DNA from: Olivibacter domesticus
GTDB lineage: Bacteria > Bacteroidota > Bacteroidia > Sphingobacteriales > Sphingobacteriaceae
Direction: 5' to 3'
Assembly: GCF_900109575.1 (NCBI RefSeq)
Contig: NZ_FOAF01000003.1
Coordinates: 372,001 to 436,000, forward strand
Length of the DNA: 64,000 nt
Position 1 is the first letter of the stretch. The number at the start of each line of letters is the position of its first letter. Below, piece after piece: positions 7,374-16,151 of the stretch. The notes beneath the pieces are model-generated. The model did not search any database. It saw only the letters and a program-made list of their open reading frames with translations, and was not told the origin of the DNA. The translations under genes were made by a program, and so were the position numbers.

Positions 7374-8456
7374 TTAGCGCTGACGATCAATAACCGATAA
7401 TATCTTTTCAAGATCTTCTTCCGTATTGTACAGGTGAAAACCTACCCGGATCCCGCCACCTCTAGGAAGACAGATAACCCCTTCGGTACTCAGTTTTTCG
7501 TAAGTATTACCATTAAGTTTGAGGTTGTATATGGAAGAATGATCCGTTCTTTCTACTACGGAAGGAGCCAATAGGTCTCTTTCGGCAAAGGCTTCTTTCG
7601 CCTTTTTACTTAACTTTTTAATAAGGTTTTCGATATTATTCATGCCAAGCCTCTGAAAAGACAGAATGGATTGTTGCAGGGTTCCGAATACCAATGTATC
7701 CAGATGGCCGGGTTCAAAGTATAACGATAAAACTCCTCGCCCCTTTAAAAAAGGCTCTGTAGGCATAGCATGTTTGGGTACGTCTGCGTATAGGCGACTT
7801 AAGACCCCTTCTTTTAAAAAGACAAAGCCGTTTCCATAACCGGAAAGCATCCATTTATAGCCGCTGGAGCCTAAGAAGTCAAGTCCCGATGCTTCAAAAT
7901 CAAAAGATTCCGTGCCGCAGAATTGGGTGCCATCGGCAATAAATAAAATAGCGGGATATTGCTTTTTAAGTTGTTTAATAAAATCAAAATCCAGTTTAAT
8001 ACCACTGATATATTGTACCAAACTAAAGGCAAAGACAGTTGGCTTAAAACGTTCAATTTTGGCAATTATATTTTCTTCCAGCTGTTCGTCAATCTGAAGG
8101 TAATCCGTTGTAAAGCCTCTACTCTCTACCGCATAGTTGACTGAAGGATAATCTTCCTGCAATAGAAGAAAACGCTCCGAGCGGCTCAAACCTGCTAAGA
8201 ACGTATTCATGCCAAATGAAAAATTTGGCACCAAAAAAGTATATTGAACGTTCGCATTAAAAAAATCTGCCAAGCTTTGTTTGACACCTTGATGAAAACT
8301 TTCTTGGTTTATCCGAAAGGCACTTCCGGCATTAAAATAGTTTTCATCGTGCTGTCTCCGCCATTCCAAAATATCTTTGGAGAGTATACCTGAACCTGGC
8401 GTGTTGACATAAGTAGTTTTTGCCAATAGGGGAAATTGATTTCGGATCTCTGTCAT
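7374..8456 (-). CDS. Class V aminotransferase-fold PLP-dependent enzyme
   Basis: The 360-residue protein has the class-V aminotransferase layout: N-terminal TTYVNTPGSG, the cofactor-contacting Asp in ADGTQF (D175), and the PLP lysine in SSGYKWMLSG (K201). The family includes cysteine desulfurases, isopenicillin-N epimerase-like enzymes and kynureninases. The sequence lacks the Cys-containing loop I would need to call a cysteine desulfurase, so the substrate stays open. Cytoplasmic. It is convergent with the WG-repeat gene, and the dipeptidyl-peptidase gene ends 60 bp upstream on the same strand, so the two may be co-transcribed. Confidence 0.85.
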   Translation of the reverse strand: MTEIRNQFPLLAKTTYVNTPGSGILSKDILEWRRQHDENYFNAGSAFRINQESFHQGVKQSLADFFNANVQYTFLVPNFSFGMNTFLAGLSRSERFLLLQEDYPSVNYAVESRGFTTDYLQIDEQLEENIIAKIERFKPTVFAFSLVQYISGIKLDFDFIKQLKKQYPAILFIADGTQFCGTESFDFEASGLDFLGSSGYKWMLSGYGNGFVFLKEGVLSRLYADVPKHAMPTEPFLKGRGVLSLYFEPGHLDTLVFGTLQQSILSFQRLGMNNIENLIKKLSKKAKEAFAERDLLAPSVVERTDHSSIYNLKLNGNTYEKLSTEGVICLPRGGGIRVGFHLYNTEEDLEKILSVIDRQR

Positions 8457-8516
8457 ATAATCAAAGATATTTTGTTTCGGTAATTAATTGCGTAAGTGAA
8501 ATGTAAAATGTATGCT

Positions 8517-10685
8517 TTACTCAGCAGTTTCCGACTTAAGATAGAGGTCAAAGTAATCACTAATTTTTTGCATTAAATGTATCCTATCATAGCCGCGAAC
8601 ATTATGTTCATAACCAGGGTAAACAAAATAGTCTATCTGTGTTCTTGTTTTTATAGCTTCCTTAAGAAATTTGATCGAATGTTGCCACACGACTGTACTA
8701 TCCATTGTCCCATGAATTAATAGAAGCTTGCCCTTTAAATCTTTTGTTTTATCCAATAAATTAGCTTCTTCGTAGCCATGAGGGTTTTCTTGGGGGCTGT
8801 CCATATAACGCTCCGTATACATAGCTTCATACATTTTCCAATCCATTACGGGGCCGCCTGCTACTCCCACTTTGAATACATCTGGTTTACGTAACATGAA
8901 AGAGGTGGTCATAAACCCCCCATAACTCCAGCCATGTATGCCCATCCGCTTCACATCAACAAAAGGTAAAGAGGTTAAATAATTAACGCCTTGCATTTGA
9001 TCGGCCATCTCTACGGTACCTAAATGCCTAAACGTAGCTTGCTCGAATCTTAAACCCCTATTGCTACTTCCACGACCATCCATGCTAAACACCAGATATC
9101 CTCTTTGTGCCATATATTCATACCATAGATTTCCACTGGCGGGAAAACTATTTGATAAGAGTTGTACATTTGGTCCGTTATAGAGGTATACGATTACAGG
9201 GTATTTTTTGGTAGCATCAAAATTAGTTGGATAAATAAGCTTTCCATATAAAGGAGTATTATCTTCTGCTTTTAATGTTACGTCTTCAATTTTAGGACGT
9301 TGATAACCTTCCAATGTGTTTGCGGCCGTAAGTAAACGCTGTTTCCATTTTTTCTCGGTGCTTATTACATCAATTACTCGAGGTATGGTGCCGTTGCTCC
9401 AATTATCTATTCCGTAAGTTCCATTACTGTTAATAGAAATTTGGTGAACGCCAGCATCATGATCTAATCGTTCCATTTTGCCATTCTCCCAATTCACCGC
9501 ATAAAGATGTTTTTCCATAGGAGAGTCCTTAGTGGAGGTAATGTAAAGAGTCTTTTTATTGGCATTTACTCCGCTTATTTCATTCACGAGCCAATCGCCC
9601 TTTGTGATTTGATTCAAGAGTTTACCATTAATATCATATCTATATAAGTGCATAAAACCATCTCGCTGGCTCCACCAAACGAACTCATCGGTTTTTCCAG
9701 GCAGGAAATGTAACGTATGAATGGGTTGCACATATTTGGGGTCTGATTCTTCAAAGAGTGTTTTGATAAAATTTCCATGTTGTGCATCATATTGATTTAG
9801 CCAAAGATGGTTTTGTTCGCGATTTAGAATAGCAACATAAATGAATTTCTCATCTGGGCTCCATGTTACACACGTAAGATAATGATCTTTGGGTTCACCC
9901 GTTTGTAAAAAGGTTGTCTGTTCTGTTTTTGGGTTATACACCCCAAGTGTTACCTCATGAGAAGTACGGCCTGCGAAAGGATATTTAGTGTAGTGTACTG
10001 TTGCAGGAGTGTCGTCCCAGTTTATAAGCGGATAGTTTTCTACCATACGTTGATCCATTCGGTAAAAAGCCAAATAATTACCTTTGGGTGAAAAGAAAAT
10101 ACCATGGTCTATGCCAAATTCCTGTCGATGTACAGATTGTCCATTTACAATGTCGCCATCAAGGTCTTTCGTAACCTGAATGGTTTTTCCAAGATTATTC
10201 ACCAAGAAAAGATTATTGCCGTGCGTATAAGCTAGCTGTTTTGTGTTTGGTTCTACCGATGCGTTTTCTGCATTTTCCGGAAGAGTTAACCAAGTAGCAG
10301 CCTGCCATTCTTTACCTTGTTTGGAAGCAATAAAGTAACGACGCTGCCATTCGAAATAAAGTGTATTGGCATCCACCCATTGTAAAGGAGGGAAAGCCTT
10401 GAGTGCCGACTTGCCAAATAGAGATTGGTTGACTGCCGGAAGACGTAATAATGTGTCTACCTGCTGTGAAGGAATGGATTTGCTAATAAATGCTTCACCG
10501 TAATTGGTTTTTACAATATGTGCTAGTGTGTTTTCTCCTGGAATCCATGATAATTGCTTGATGTTTTCTGCTGCCAAACTTGTCTGCATACCCAGGGTGG
10601 CTTCGTCTATGGTAAACTGCTTTTGTTGGGCACAAATAGTATTGCAACCTAATGCTAATGTTAGCAAAAGAGCGGCTGATTTCAT
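8517..10685 (-). CDS. S9 family prolyl di/tripeptidyl peptidase (DPP IV-like)
   Basis: This 722-residue exported serine peptidase has a signal peptide (cleavage near CAQQ, residue 20), an eight-bladed DPPIV_N propeller (about 30-470) and a C-terminal alpha/beta hydrolase domain. The triad is visible as S587 in GWSYGGF, D662 in GTMDSTV and H694 in GYEHNV. The propeller contains HRQEFGID, the region that carries the N-terminus-binding glutamates in this family. A single Glu here is closer to the prolyl tripeptidyl peptidase type than to the double-Glu dipeptidyl type, but I cannot decide from sequence alone. It would release short peptides after Pro/Ala in the periplasm. Length is normal. Confidence 0.9.
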   Translation of the reverse strand: MKSAALLLTLALGCNTICAQQKQFTIDEATLGMQTSLAAENIKQLSWIPGENTLAHIVKTNYGEAFISKSIPSQQVDTLLRLPAVNQSLFGKSALKAFPPLQWVDANTLYFEWQRRYFIASKQGKEWQAATWLTLPENAENASVEPNTKQLAYTHGNNLFLVNNLGKTIQVTKDLDGDIVNGQSVHRQEFGIDHGIFFSPKGNYLAFYRMDQRMVENYPLINWDDTPATVHYTKYPFAGRTSHEVTLGVYNPKTEQTTFLQTGEPKDHYLTCVTWSPDEKFIYVAILNREQNHLWLNQYDAQHGNFIKTLFEESDPKYVQPIHTLHFLPGKTDEFVWWSQRDGFMHLYRYDINGKLLNQITKGDWLVNEISGVNANKKTLYITSTKDSPMEKHLYAVNWENGKMERLDHDAGVHQISINSNGTYGIDNWSNGTIPRVIDVISTEKKWKQRLLTAANTLEGYQRPKIEDVTLKAEDNTPLYGKLIYPTNFDATKKYPVIVYLYNGPNVQLLSNSFPASGNLWYEYMAQRGYLVFSMDGRGSSNRGLRFEQATFRHLGTVEMADQMQGVNYLTSLPFVDVKRMGIHGWSYGGFMTTSFMLRKPDVFKVGVAGGPVMDWKMYEAMYTERYMDSPQENPHGYEEANLLDKTKDLKGKLLLIHGTMDSTVVWQHSIKFLKEAIKTRTQIDYFVYPGYEHNVRGYDRIHLMQKISDYFDLYLKSETAE

Positions 10686-10725
10686 GTGTAAATGGTTTAA
10701 TTGTTTTTTCTGTGTAAATATGAAA

Positions 10726-10733
10726 CAAACTTA
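10726..10733 (-). promoter_or_regulatory. Candidate -7 box of the peptidase gene
   Basis: On the minus strand TAAGTTTG matches TAnnTTTG, 40 bp upstream of the ATG at 10685. The -33 element is weak. Confidence 0.45.
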
Positions 10734-10776
10734 GCTATTTATTTCATAAAGGCATACAATTTGGTTATGAATACGC

Positions 10777-10784
10777 TACCTTTG
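10777..10784 (+). promoter_or_regulatory. Candidate -7 box of the MFS exporter gene
   Basis: TACCTTTG, a frequent form of the Bacteroidota -7 box, lies 29 bp upstream of the ATG at 10814. TTTG at 10760-10763 is only 13 nt upstream, shorter than usual for a -33 element. This box and the peptidase box at 10726-10733 face opposite ways, forming a compact divergent promoter region. Confidence 0.55.
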
Positions 10785-10813
10785 CATAGTGTATTTAAAA
10801 CACTAAGTTGCTT

Positions 10814-12031
10814 ATGAACAAAAACTTACTTCCATTAACCTTAGGTGGTTTAGGTATCGGTATTACAGAGTTTGTGATGATGGGATTATTGCCAGATATC
10901 GCGAAAGATCTTTCGGTATCCATACCTCAAGCAGGGTATTTAATTTCGGCCTATGCCTTGGGGGTGGTAATAGGCGCACCGCTATTAGTTGCTATTGCGG
11001 GGAAATATCCTCCCAAGAATATTTTAATCGCCTTGATGGTGATGTTTACGGCATTTAATGCTTTTTCTGCTTTTGCCCCTGATTTCAATTCCTTGTTTAT
11101 TGCTCGTTTACTTTCAGGATTGCCCCATGGCGCATTCTTTGGTGTGGGATCGGTTGTTGCCAGTCGCATTGCAGCAAAGGGTAAGGAAGCACAAGCGGTT
11201 TCATTAATGTTTTTAGGACTTACGATTGCTAATATTGCAGGGGTACCACTTGGAACATACATTGGGCACAACTTTTCATGGCGCTTCTCTTTTGCTATCG
11301 TTGTGGCAGTTGGTCTAGTAACAATCTTTAGCTTAAAAGCATTGTTGCCGGCTTTGTCGGCAAATACAGACCGGAATTTAAAAAATGAGCTTAACTTCTT
11401 TAAGAAAACAGAAGCATGGCTAATTATATTGATGATATCAATAGGTACAGGAGGTTTGTTCTGCTGGTATAGCTATATAGCACCAATGATGACGAGTGTT
11501 GCTGGATTTTCTGAAAACGCAGTTACTTATATTTTAATGTTGGCAGGAACAGGTATGATGGTGGGCAATCTTATTGGGGGGATTTTAGCAGATCGCTTTT
11601 CTCCGGGAAAGGCGTCAGCTACACTCCTTATCGCAATGGCTGTAACACTTATCGTTGTACATTATATTTCCTTTAATCCTGTCATAGCCCTTGTCATGAC
11701 ATTTGTTACGGGCGCGATTGCTTTTGCCTTGGCGGCACCTATCCAGATGCTAATGATAAATACAGCAAAAGGAGCAGAGATGATTGCCGCTTCTGTTAGT
11801 CAGGCAAGCTTTAATATTGGAAATGCTTTAGGAGCATTTTTAGGGGGGCTACCATTGGTATATCATTTTGATTATACATGGCCTGCAATAGTAGGAGCCG
11901 CTATGGCTTTCAGCGGAGCATTATTCGCTTTTGCCTTTAATAAAAGAAAGTCGATGTCGTCTGTTGAAGGTGTAAGCGCCGAAAAAGAAATGGTGTTAAA
12001 TTGCAGTAGCACCGAATGTAACTGCGTTTAA
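10814..12031 (+). CDS. MFS transporter, AraJ/sugar-efflux type
   Basis: The start is the ATG at 10814 (MNKNLLPLTLGG); a TTG two codons upstream is less likely. About 405 residues with 12 predicted membrane helices. The first helix carries GIGITEFVMMGLLPDIA and the helix-1/2 region ISAYALGVVIGAPLL, typical of the DHA1 AraJ/YdhP/PbuE group of proton-driven exporters of sugars, nucleosides or drugs. Inner membrane. The C-terminal cytoplasmic tail ends in NCSSTECNCV, with four cysteines in ten residues, unusual for the family and suggestive of metal or redox sensitivity (inference). It is followed by a gene with its own promoter, so it is probably transcribed alone. Substrate unknown. Confidence 0.87.
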   Translation: MNKNLLPLTLGGLGIGITEFVMMGLLPDIAKDLSVSIPQAGYLISAYALGVVIGAPLLVAIAGKYPPKNILIALMVMFTAFNAFSAFAPDFNSLFIARLLSGLPHGAFFGVGSVVASRIAAKGKEAQAVSLMFLGLTIANIAGVPLGTYIGHNFSWRFSFAIVVAVGLVTIFSLKALLPALSANTDRNLKNELNFFKKTEAWLIILMISIGTGGLFCWYSYIAPMMTSVAGFSENAVTYILMLAGTGMMVGNLIGGILADRFSPGKASATLLIAMAVTLIVVHYISFNPVIALVMTFVTGAIAFALAAPIQMLMINTAKGAEMIAASVSQASFNIGNALGAFLGGLPLVYHFDYTWPAIVGAAMAFSGALFAFAFNKRKSMSSVEGVSAEKEMVLNCSSTECNCV

Positions 12032-12103
12032 GACCTGCGCATAATTGAACAATTTTCCCTGTAGCTTGTTAAGAAATTGCATTCCATATACAATCCGTGT
12101 ATT

Positions 12104-12134
12104 TTGCATATGAAATGCAATTTATCTAAGTTTG
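12104..12134 (+). promoter_or_regulatory. Bacteroidota-type promoter
   Basis: TTG (12104-12106, within TTTTG), 20 nt, then TAAGTTTG (12127-12134) matches both elements of the phylum's vegetative promoter. The -33 element is embedded in the inverted repeat TTGCAT-ATGAA-ATGCAA (12104-12120), which could be an operator. The start codon of the dehydrogenase gene is at 12186. Confidence 0.7.
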
Positions 12135-12185
12135 TCTATAAATGCGTGCAGCTATTAAATAGATAAGCTTAAACTTATATAAATT

Positions 12186-13061
12186 ATGCCTGAAAAAACT
12201 GGATGGATAGGCTTGGGGAACATGGGGATCCCTATGGCGAAAAATTTACTTAAAGGCGGTTATACGGTAAATGTTTATAATCGCACGGCTTCTAAGGCCG
12301 ATAAGCTTATTGAAGAGGGCGCTATCTTCTCTGAAAATATTCCACTTCTTTGTGACGAAAGTGATATTATCTTTACGATGTTATCAGATGATCAAGCGGT
12401 AAAGGGAATTTATTTAGGTGAAGGCGGATTGTTAAATTGTAAGGCTTCAGGAAAGCTATTTATTAACATGAGCACGGTATCACCTAAGACCTCCGACGAG
12501 CTGTCGGAAATGAGCAAGGCCGTTGGAGCCCGCTTTTTGGAAGCCCCGGTTTCTGGTAGTGTAAAACCGGCGGAAGAAGGTACTTTAATCATTCTTGCAG
12601 CAGGCGAGGAGGAAGATTTCCGTAGAGCTCAACCGCTTTTTGAACAACTAGGAAAAACTGCACTGTTTCTTGGTGGAGCGGGTGCGGGAGCTAACGCCAA
12701 GCTGGCCATCAACTATTTTTTGGCATTAACGTTACAAGGTTTGGCTGAAACTGTTCTTTTCGCTAAAAAAAACGATATCAAACCGGCAGATATGTTACGT
12801 ATAATTAATGAAGGCGCCTGTGGAAGTGCAATAACTCGTTTAAAAACTCCTTCTATTCTTTCGGGGGATTTTTCTGCTGCCTTTGCGTTGAAGCATATGG
12901 CTAAAGATATACGTTTGGCAAGGGAGCAAGGCATTGATTACCCTCTTTCAGCACCACTAGCAGATGCATATAAGCAAGCCTTGGAAAAAGGACTTGGTGA
13001 AGAGGATGTAATGGCTATTATTAAGTATTTGGAAAATACTGATGGAACAACAGCCCAATAA
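12186..13061 (+). CDS. NAD(P)-dependent beta-hydroxyacid dehydrogenase (3-hydroxyisobutyrate dehydrogenase family)
   Basis: The 291-residue enzyme opens with the dinucleotide-binding loop [16 protein letters not shown] (residues 6-21). It carries the substrate-binding [15 protein letters not shown] (120-134) and the catalytic lysine K172 in GANAKLAIN. Domain order is NAD_binding_2 (about 5-163) then NAD_binding_11 (about 166-288). The family contains 3-hydroxyisobutyrate, tartronate-semialdehyde and glyoxylate/succinic-semialdehyde reductases. The short N-terminus and all-helical C-terminus fit, but which substrate is used cannot be read. The DUF2132 gene starts inside its last 20 bp in another frame, so the two are probably translated from one message. 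Confidence 0.88.
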   Translation: MPEKTGWIGLGNMGIPMAKNLLKGGYTVNVYNRTASKADKLIEEGAIFSENIPLLCDESDIIFTMLSDDQAVKGIYLGEGGLLNCKASGKLFINMSTVSPKTSDELSEMSKAVGARFLEAPVSGSVKPAEEGTLIILAAGEEEDFRRAQPLFEQLGKTALFLGGAGAGANAKLAINYFLALTLQGLAETVLFAKKNDIKPADMLRIINEGACGSAITRLKTPSILSGDFSAAFALKHMAKDIRLAREQGIDYPLSAPLADAYKQALEKGLGEEDVMAIIKYLENTDGTTAQ

Positions 13062-13263
13062 CCCACTGCATGGTGTTACCTTAGAAAGGGTGATTACCGA
13101 GCTATATGATCATTATGGCTGGACGGAACTTGCCCGCATTGTACGGATTAATTGTTTTGCTAATGATCCAACAATAAAATCAAGTTTGCACTTTTTAAGG
13201 AGAACACCCTGGGCAAGGAAAAAAGTGGAAGATCTTTATGTAGAAACATTTAGTCGCGCTTAG
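13042..13263 (+). CDS. DUF2132 (VF530) family protein
   Basis: This 73-residue protein contains the full VF530 motif set: [53 protein letters not shown]. The family is small, about 70 residues, with a helical DNA-binding-like fold. No biochemical role is firmly known. Its ATG lies 20 bp before the stop of the dehydrogenase gene, an overlap that suggests translational coupling. It converges with the molybdenum hydroxylase gene, whose stop is 18 bp away. Confidence 0.9.
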   Translation: MEQQPNNPLHGVTLERVITELYDHYGWTELARIVRINCFANDPTIKSSLHFLRRTPWARKKVEDLYVETFSRA

Positions 13264-13281
13264 CCTAAATAAGGTAATTAT

Positions 13282-15459
13282 CTACCAATTTACTTTTTTT
13301 GAACTTAAAGGTAAATCTCGTATCCGGGTGCCAGTAGCGGCAAAAATGGCGTTAGCAATCGCTGCTACAGTAGGTCCTTGAGCTGCCTCACCCGCACCCA
13401 AAGGTTTTTCTGTGGGGCGGTTTATAACGACAACCTCTATATCGGGTATAGCTGTAAAGCGCATTATGGGATAGCTATCCCAGGTATTACTGCTTACGCC
13501 CTCATCAGAATAGTCGACCTGTTCAAATAATGACCAGCTGGCCGACTGTATCATGCCTCCTTCTGTTTGGTTTTTTAAACCGTCTATATTTATTGCTTGG
13601 CCTGCGTCTATTGCGCCGGTTAATTTTTTGACCTTAAACTCCTTTTTTGCCTTATCTATTGTAATTTCAGCAACTACAGCAAAGTAAGCTGCACGATTTT
13701 TATATTGTGCAAAAGCTAAACCTAAACCCGTATCTTGTTTTTTAGTACGAGTACTCCAAGCGGTTTTTTCAGTAACAATACGGAGTACTTCTAAGGCCCT
13801 TGGATCATTGATATGGTCAATTCTAAAGTGTAATGGGTCTCTTTGGGCCAAGAATGCTAGTTCATCTATAAAAGATTCCAAAGCGAAAATATTGGCATAG
13901 GCGCCTAAACTTCTCAGGGCAGAGGTACGTAGAGGTCCTTGGTACGCATGTGCAACTACTTTCATCGTTGGGATATTATAAAGGGGGAGTGCATTGCGCG
14001 AGGCACCTCCTGAAATGTCACCTTGCTCCATGGTCAATTTAGGTTCTACATACTGAGCGGCAAGAAGATGTGAGGCTTTTCCGCCAGGTCTCGTACTGTG
14101 CGTGTCTGACCAAAGATCGGTATGCCAGGCTGACATCTTTCCATTATTGTTAATACTCCCTTTTATTTTGATGGCCATTGCCGAACCGTAGGGCTCCCAC
14201 ATGTGTTCATCTTCACGCATCCATTGGACTCTTACGGCCTTACCTGGCAAATGATAAGCAATCAAAGTGGCATCTGCGGCTACATCATCCGCTCCATTAT
14301 GTCCATAACAGCCAGCGCCGGGCACACCGATCACACGTATTTTCTGTTCAGGAATATTCAACAAACCAGCCAGGCTTTTTCTTAATGGATATACTCCTTG
14401 GCTATGGGTCCATACAGTAAGTTGGTCTGATTCCCATTTTGCTAGAGCACATGACGGACCAATTGAAGCATGCATATGATAGGGGCTTTTGTACAAGGCT
14501 TCGTGTTGATGCATCATGTTTTGCTGATTTCCACTTATTTCTTCGACAATCTGTTGCTTGCCTTTATAATGAAGCATGTCGTCAAATAAATTGGCTTGCA
14601 GGGGTAATAATCTTTTTGTGTTCCATGTACTCTCTTTGCGTAATATATTCCATGCTTTGATTGCGGTATATTCTTCTTGTGCAACTACGGCCAAAAAGCT
14701 TCCATTTTTAATAATATCAATAACTCCATCCATCGCCATAATTTTGCTTTTCGGAAACGATCGTAATTCGGCACCATAGGAAGGGGGTCTAACCACGCGA
14801 GCGTGAATCATCCCCGGTAAACGTATATCATGCACGTAGGCGGACTGTCCTGTTACCATGTTCACGATATCGTCACGGGGAATGGATGTTCCAATAAGTT
14901 GGTATTCACGGGCGTCTTTAGGTGGAGCGTTTCCTGTTATTTTTCCGTTCAGTGCCCTTCCTTTTAGAAGCTCCCAATAGCTAACGCTGATAGTAGGATC
15001 ATTAATAAATTGGACCACGCCATCCTTAACTTGAAGTTCTCGGATAGAGCGCTGTAATTTTTGGCTTGCTTGTTCCAACAAAAGTAATCTGGCTTCAGCA
15101 GCAGCTTGTCGAATAGCCATACCACTACCTTCTATGGATCCGCTCCCTACCGTATAACCTTCATCGGGTGTTTGCCCTGTGTCGGCGATTATAATGTTAA
15201 TCCTTTTGATATCTACATCTAATTCTTCGGCTGCAATCTGTTTTAATGCTATCCGAATACCTTGTCCCAATTCCATCTTGCCCGTAAAAAGTGTAATCTT
15301 TCCCTGACGGTTTAGTTGAAGCCAAGCATTAATAGTATTAGGGTCGCCATGAAGGTTTAGCCCATTATTGTTTCCAGTATCAAAACAGCTGCCTAGTGGG
15401 AAAAGGTTAAAACTTATGAGTAGGGAGCTGGTTTGTTTTAAAAAAGTCTTTCTTTTCAT
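13282..15459 (-). CDS. Molybdopterin-binding large subunit of an aldehyde/isoquinoline oxidoreductase (IorB-like)
   Basis: The 725-residue protein belongs to the xanthine dehydrogenase/aldehyde oxidase family, in the single-chain IorB arrangement. Visible are a first block LNRQGKITLFTGKMELGQGI, the Moco-binding VPGAGCYGHNGADDVAADA, and the C-terminal GAGEAAQGPTVAAIANAI with the conserved Glu next to the Mo site. It hydroxylates an aldehyde or N-heterocycle, passing electrons to the [2Fe-2S] partner encoded just upstream (15545-16018). The N-terminus MKRKTFLKQTSS, a hydrophobic stretch, then LGSC resembles a lipobox and lacks a twin-arginine motif, although homologues are commonly Tat-exported. 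No FAD subunit or XdhC-type maturation gene is in the window. Substrate unknown. Confidence 0.87.
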   Translation of the reverse strand: MKRKTFLKQTSSLLISFNLFPLGSCFDTGNNNGLNLHGDPNTINAWLQLNRQGKITLFTGKMELGQGIRIALKQIAAEELDVDIKRINIIIADTGQTPDEGYTVGSGSIEGSGMAIRQAAAEARLLLLEQASQKLQRSIRELQVKDGVVQFINDPTISVSYWELLKGRALNGKITGNAPPKDAREYQLIGTSIPRDDIVNMVTGQSAYVHDIRLPGMIHARVVRPPSYGAELRSFPKSKIMAMDGVIDIIKNGSFLAVVAQEEYTAIKAWNILRKESTWNTKRLLPLQANLFDDMLHYKGKQQIVEEISGNQQNMMHQHEALYKSPYHMHASIGPSCALAKWESDQLTVWTHSQGVYPLRKSLAGLLNIPEQKIRVIGVPGAGCYGHNGADDVAADATLIAYHLPGKAVRVQWMREDEHMWEPYGSAMAIKIKGSINNNGKMSAWHTDLWSDTHSTRPGGKASHLLAAQYVEPKLTMEQGDISGGASRNALPLYNIPTMKVVAHAYQGPLRTSALRSLGAYANIFALESFIDELAFLAQRDPLHFRIDHINDPRALEVLRIVTEKTAWSTRTKKQDTGLGLAFAQYKNRAAYFAVVAEITIDKAKKEFKVKKLTGAIDAGQAINIDGLKNQTEGGMIQSASWSLFEQVDYSDEGVSSNTWDSYPIMRFTAIPDIEVVVINRPTEKPLGAGEAAQGPTVAAIANAIFAATGTRIRDLPLSSKKVNW

Positions 15460-15533
15460 CCGTAAAAATTATTCGTCAATTCTATTTACTATTGGCACTC
15501 ATGAACCGCTAAGTGGTCTTTTATCCATTGGTC

Positions 15534-15550
15534 GCATGAACGGTTCATGC
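15534..15550. repeat. Palindrome at the iorA-like/iorB-like junction
   Basis: GCATGAAC-G-GTTCATGC is a perfect 8-bp inverted repeat that includes the stop codon of the upstream small subunit (TGA at 15547-15545). A further TCATGAACC copy lies at 15499-15507. It could limit translation or decay between the two subunit genes. Confidence 0.5.
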
Positions 15551-16018
15551 ATTCAGTCTCATTTTTTTAGCGGCGTTTTTTACTGCTTTTACAATACGTG
15601 AGTGCGTACCGCATCGACATAATACTCGTTCCAAAGCTGCGCGGATTTCAGTATCGCTCGGGTCCAAATTCCTGTCTAATAGCGCCTTGGCGGATATGAT
15701 CATTCCATTCAGACAGTAACCGCATTGTGCCGCCTGTTCTTCCATAAATGCTGCTTGTACCGGATGAAGATTAGTTGGATTACCTAGTCCCTCTAGCGTG
15801 ATTATTTTTGTTTGAGTCAAAGAGGAACATGGACGTATGCAGGACGGCATGGCCTCGTTATCCATTAATACCATGCATGAACCGCACCGTTCAATACCGC
15901 AACCATACTTAGGCGCATTTAAGGCTAAGTTATTGCGTAATACGTAAAGCAAGGGCGTATCCGGAGAAATGTTAAGAACATGGTCTTTTTCATTTACAAA
16001 CAATGTGATTTTTGCCAT
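15545..16018 (-). CDS. (2Fe-2S)-binding small subunit of the molybdenum hydroxylase (IorA-like)
   Basis: The 157-residue protein has both iron-sulfur cluster domains of the xanthine oxidase family. The plant-ferredoxin-type cluster ligands are C40, C45, C48 and C60 (GCGIERCGSC, then SC). The helical-domain ligands are C99 and C102 (QCGYCLNGM) and C134 and C136 (LCRCGTH). It passes electrons from the Mo centre of the large subunit to an acceptor. It is upstream of the large subunit on the same strand with an 85-bp gap containing a palindrome. No signal peptide, so if the complex is exported this subunit would need to travel with its partner. Confidence 0.92.
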   Translation of the reverse strand: MAKITLFVNEKDHVLNISPDTPLLYVLRNNLALNAPKYGCGIERCGSCMVLMDNEAMPSCIRPCSSLTQTKIITLEGLGNPTNLHPVQAAFMEEQAAQCGYCLNGMIISAKALLDRNLDPSDTEIRAALERVLCRCGTHSRIVKAVKNAAKKMRLNA

Positions 16019-16151
16019 AGTGTAAAATGTTTTAGGTTTATGTCACAGATGGTTTAATTATTTAACTGACTATCAGCAAATTTGTTTTAAGGAGGTGGAA
16101 AAAGTCGAAAAAATATCATAGGTTTGAAAGAGAACCAGTAAAATATTATCG

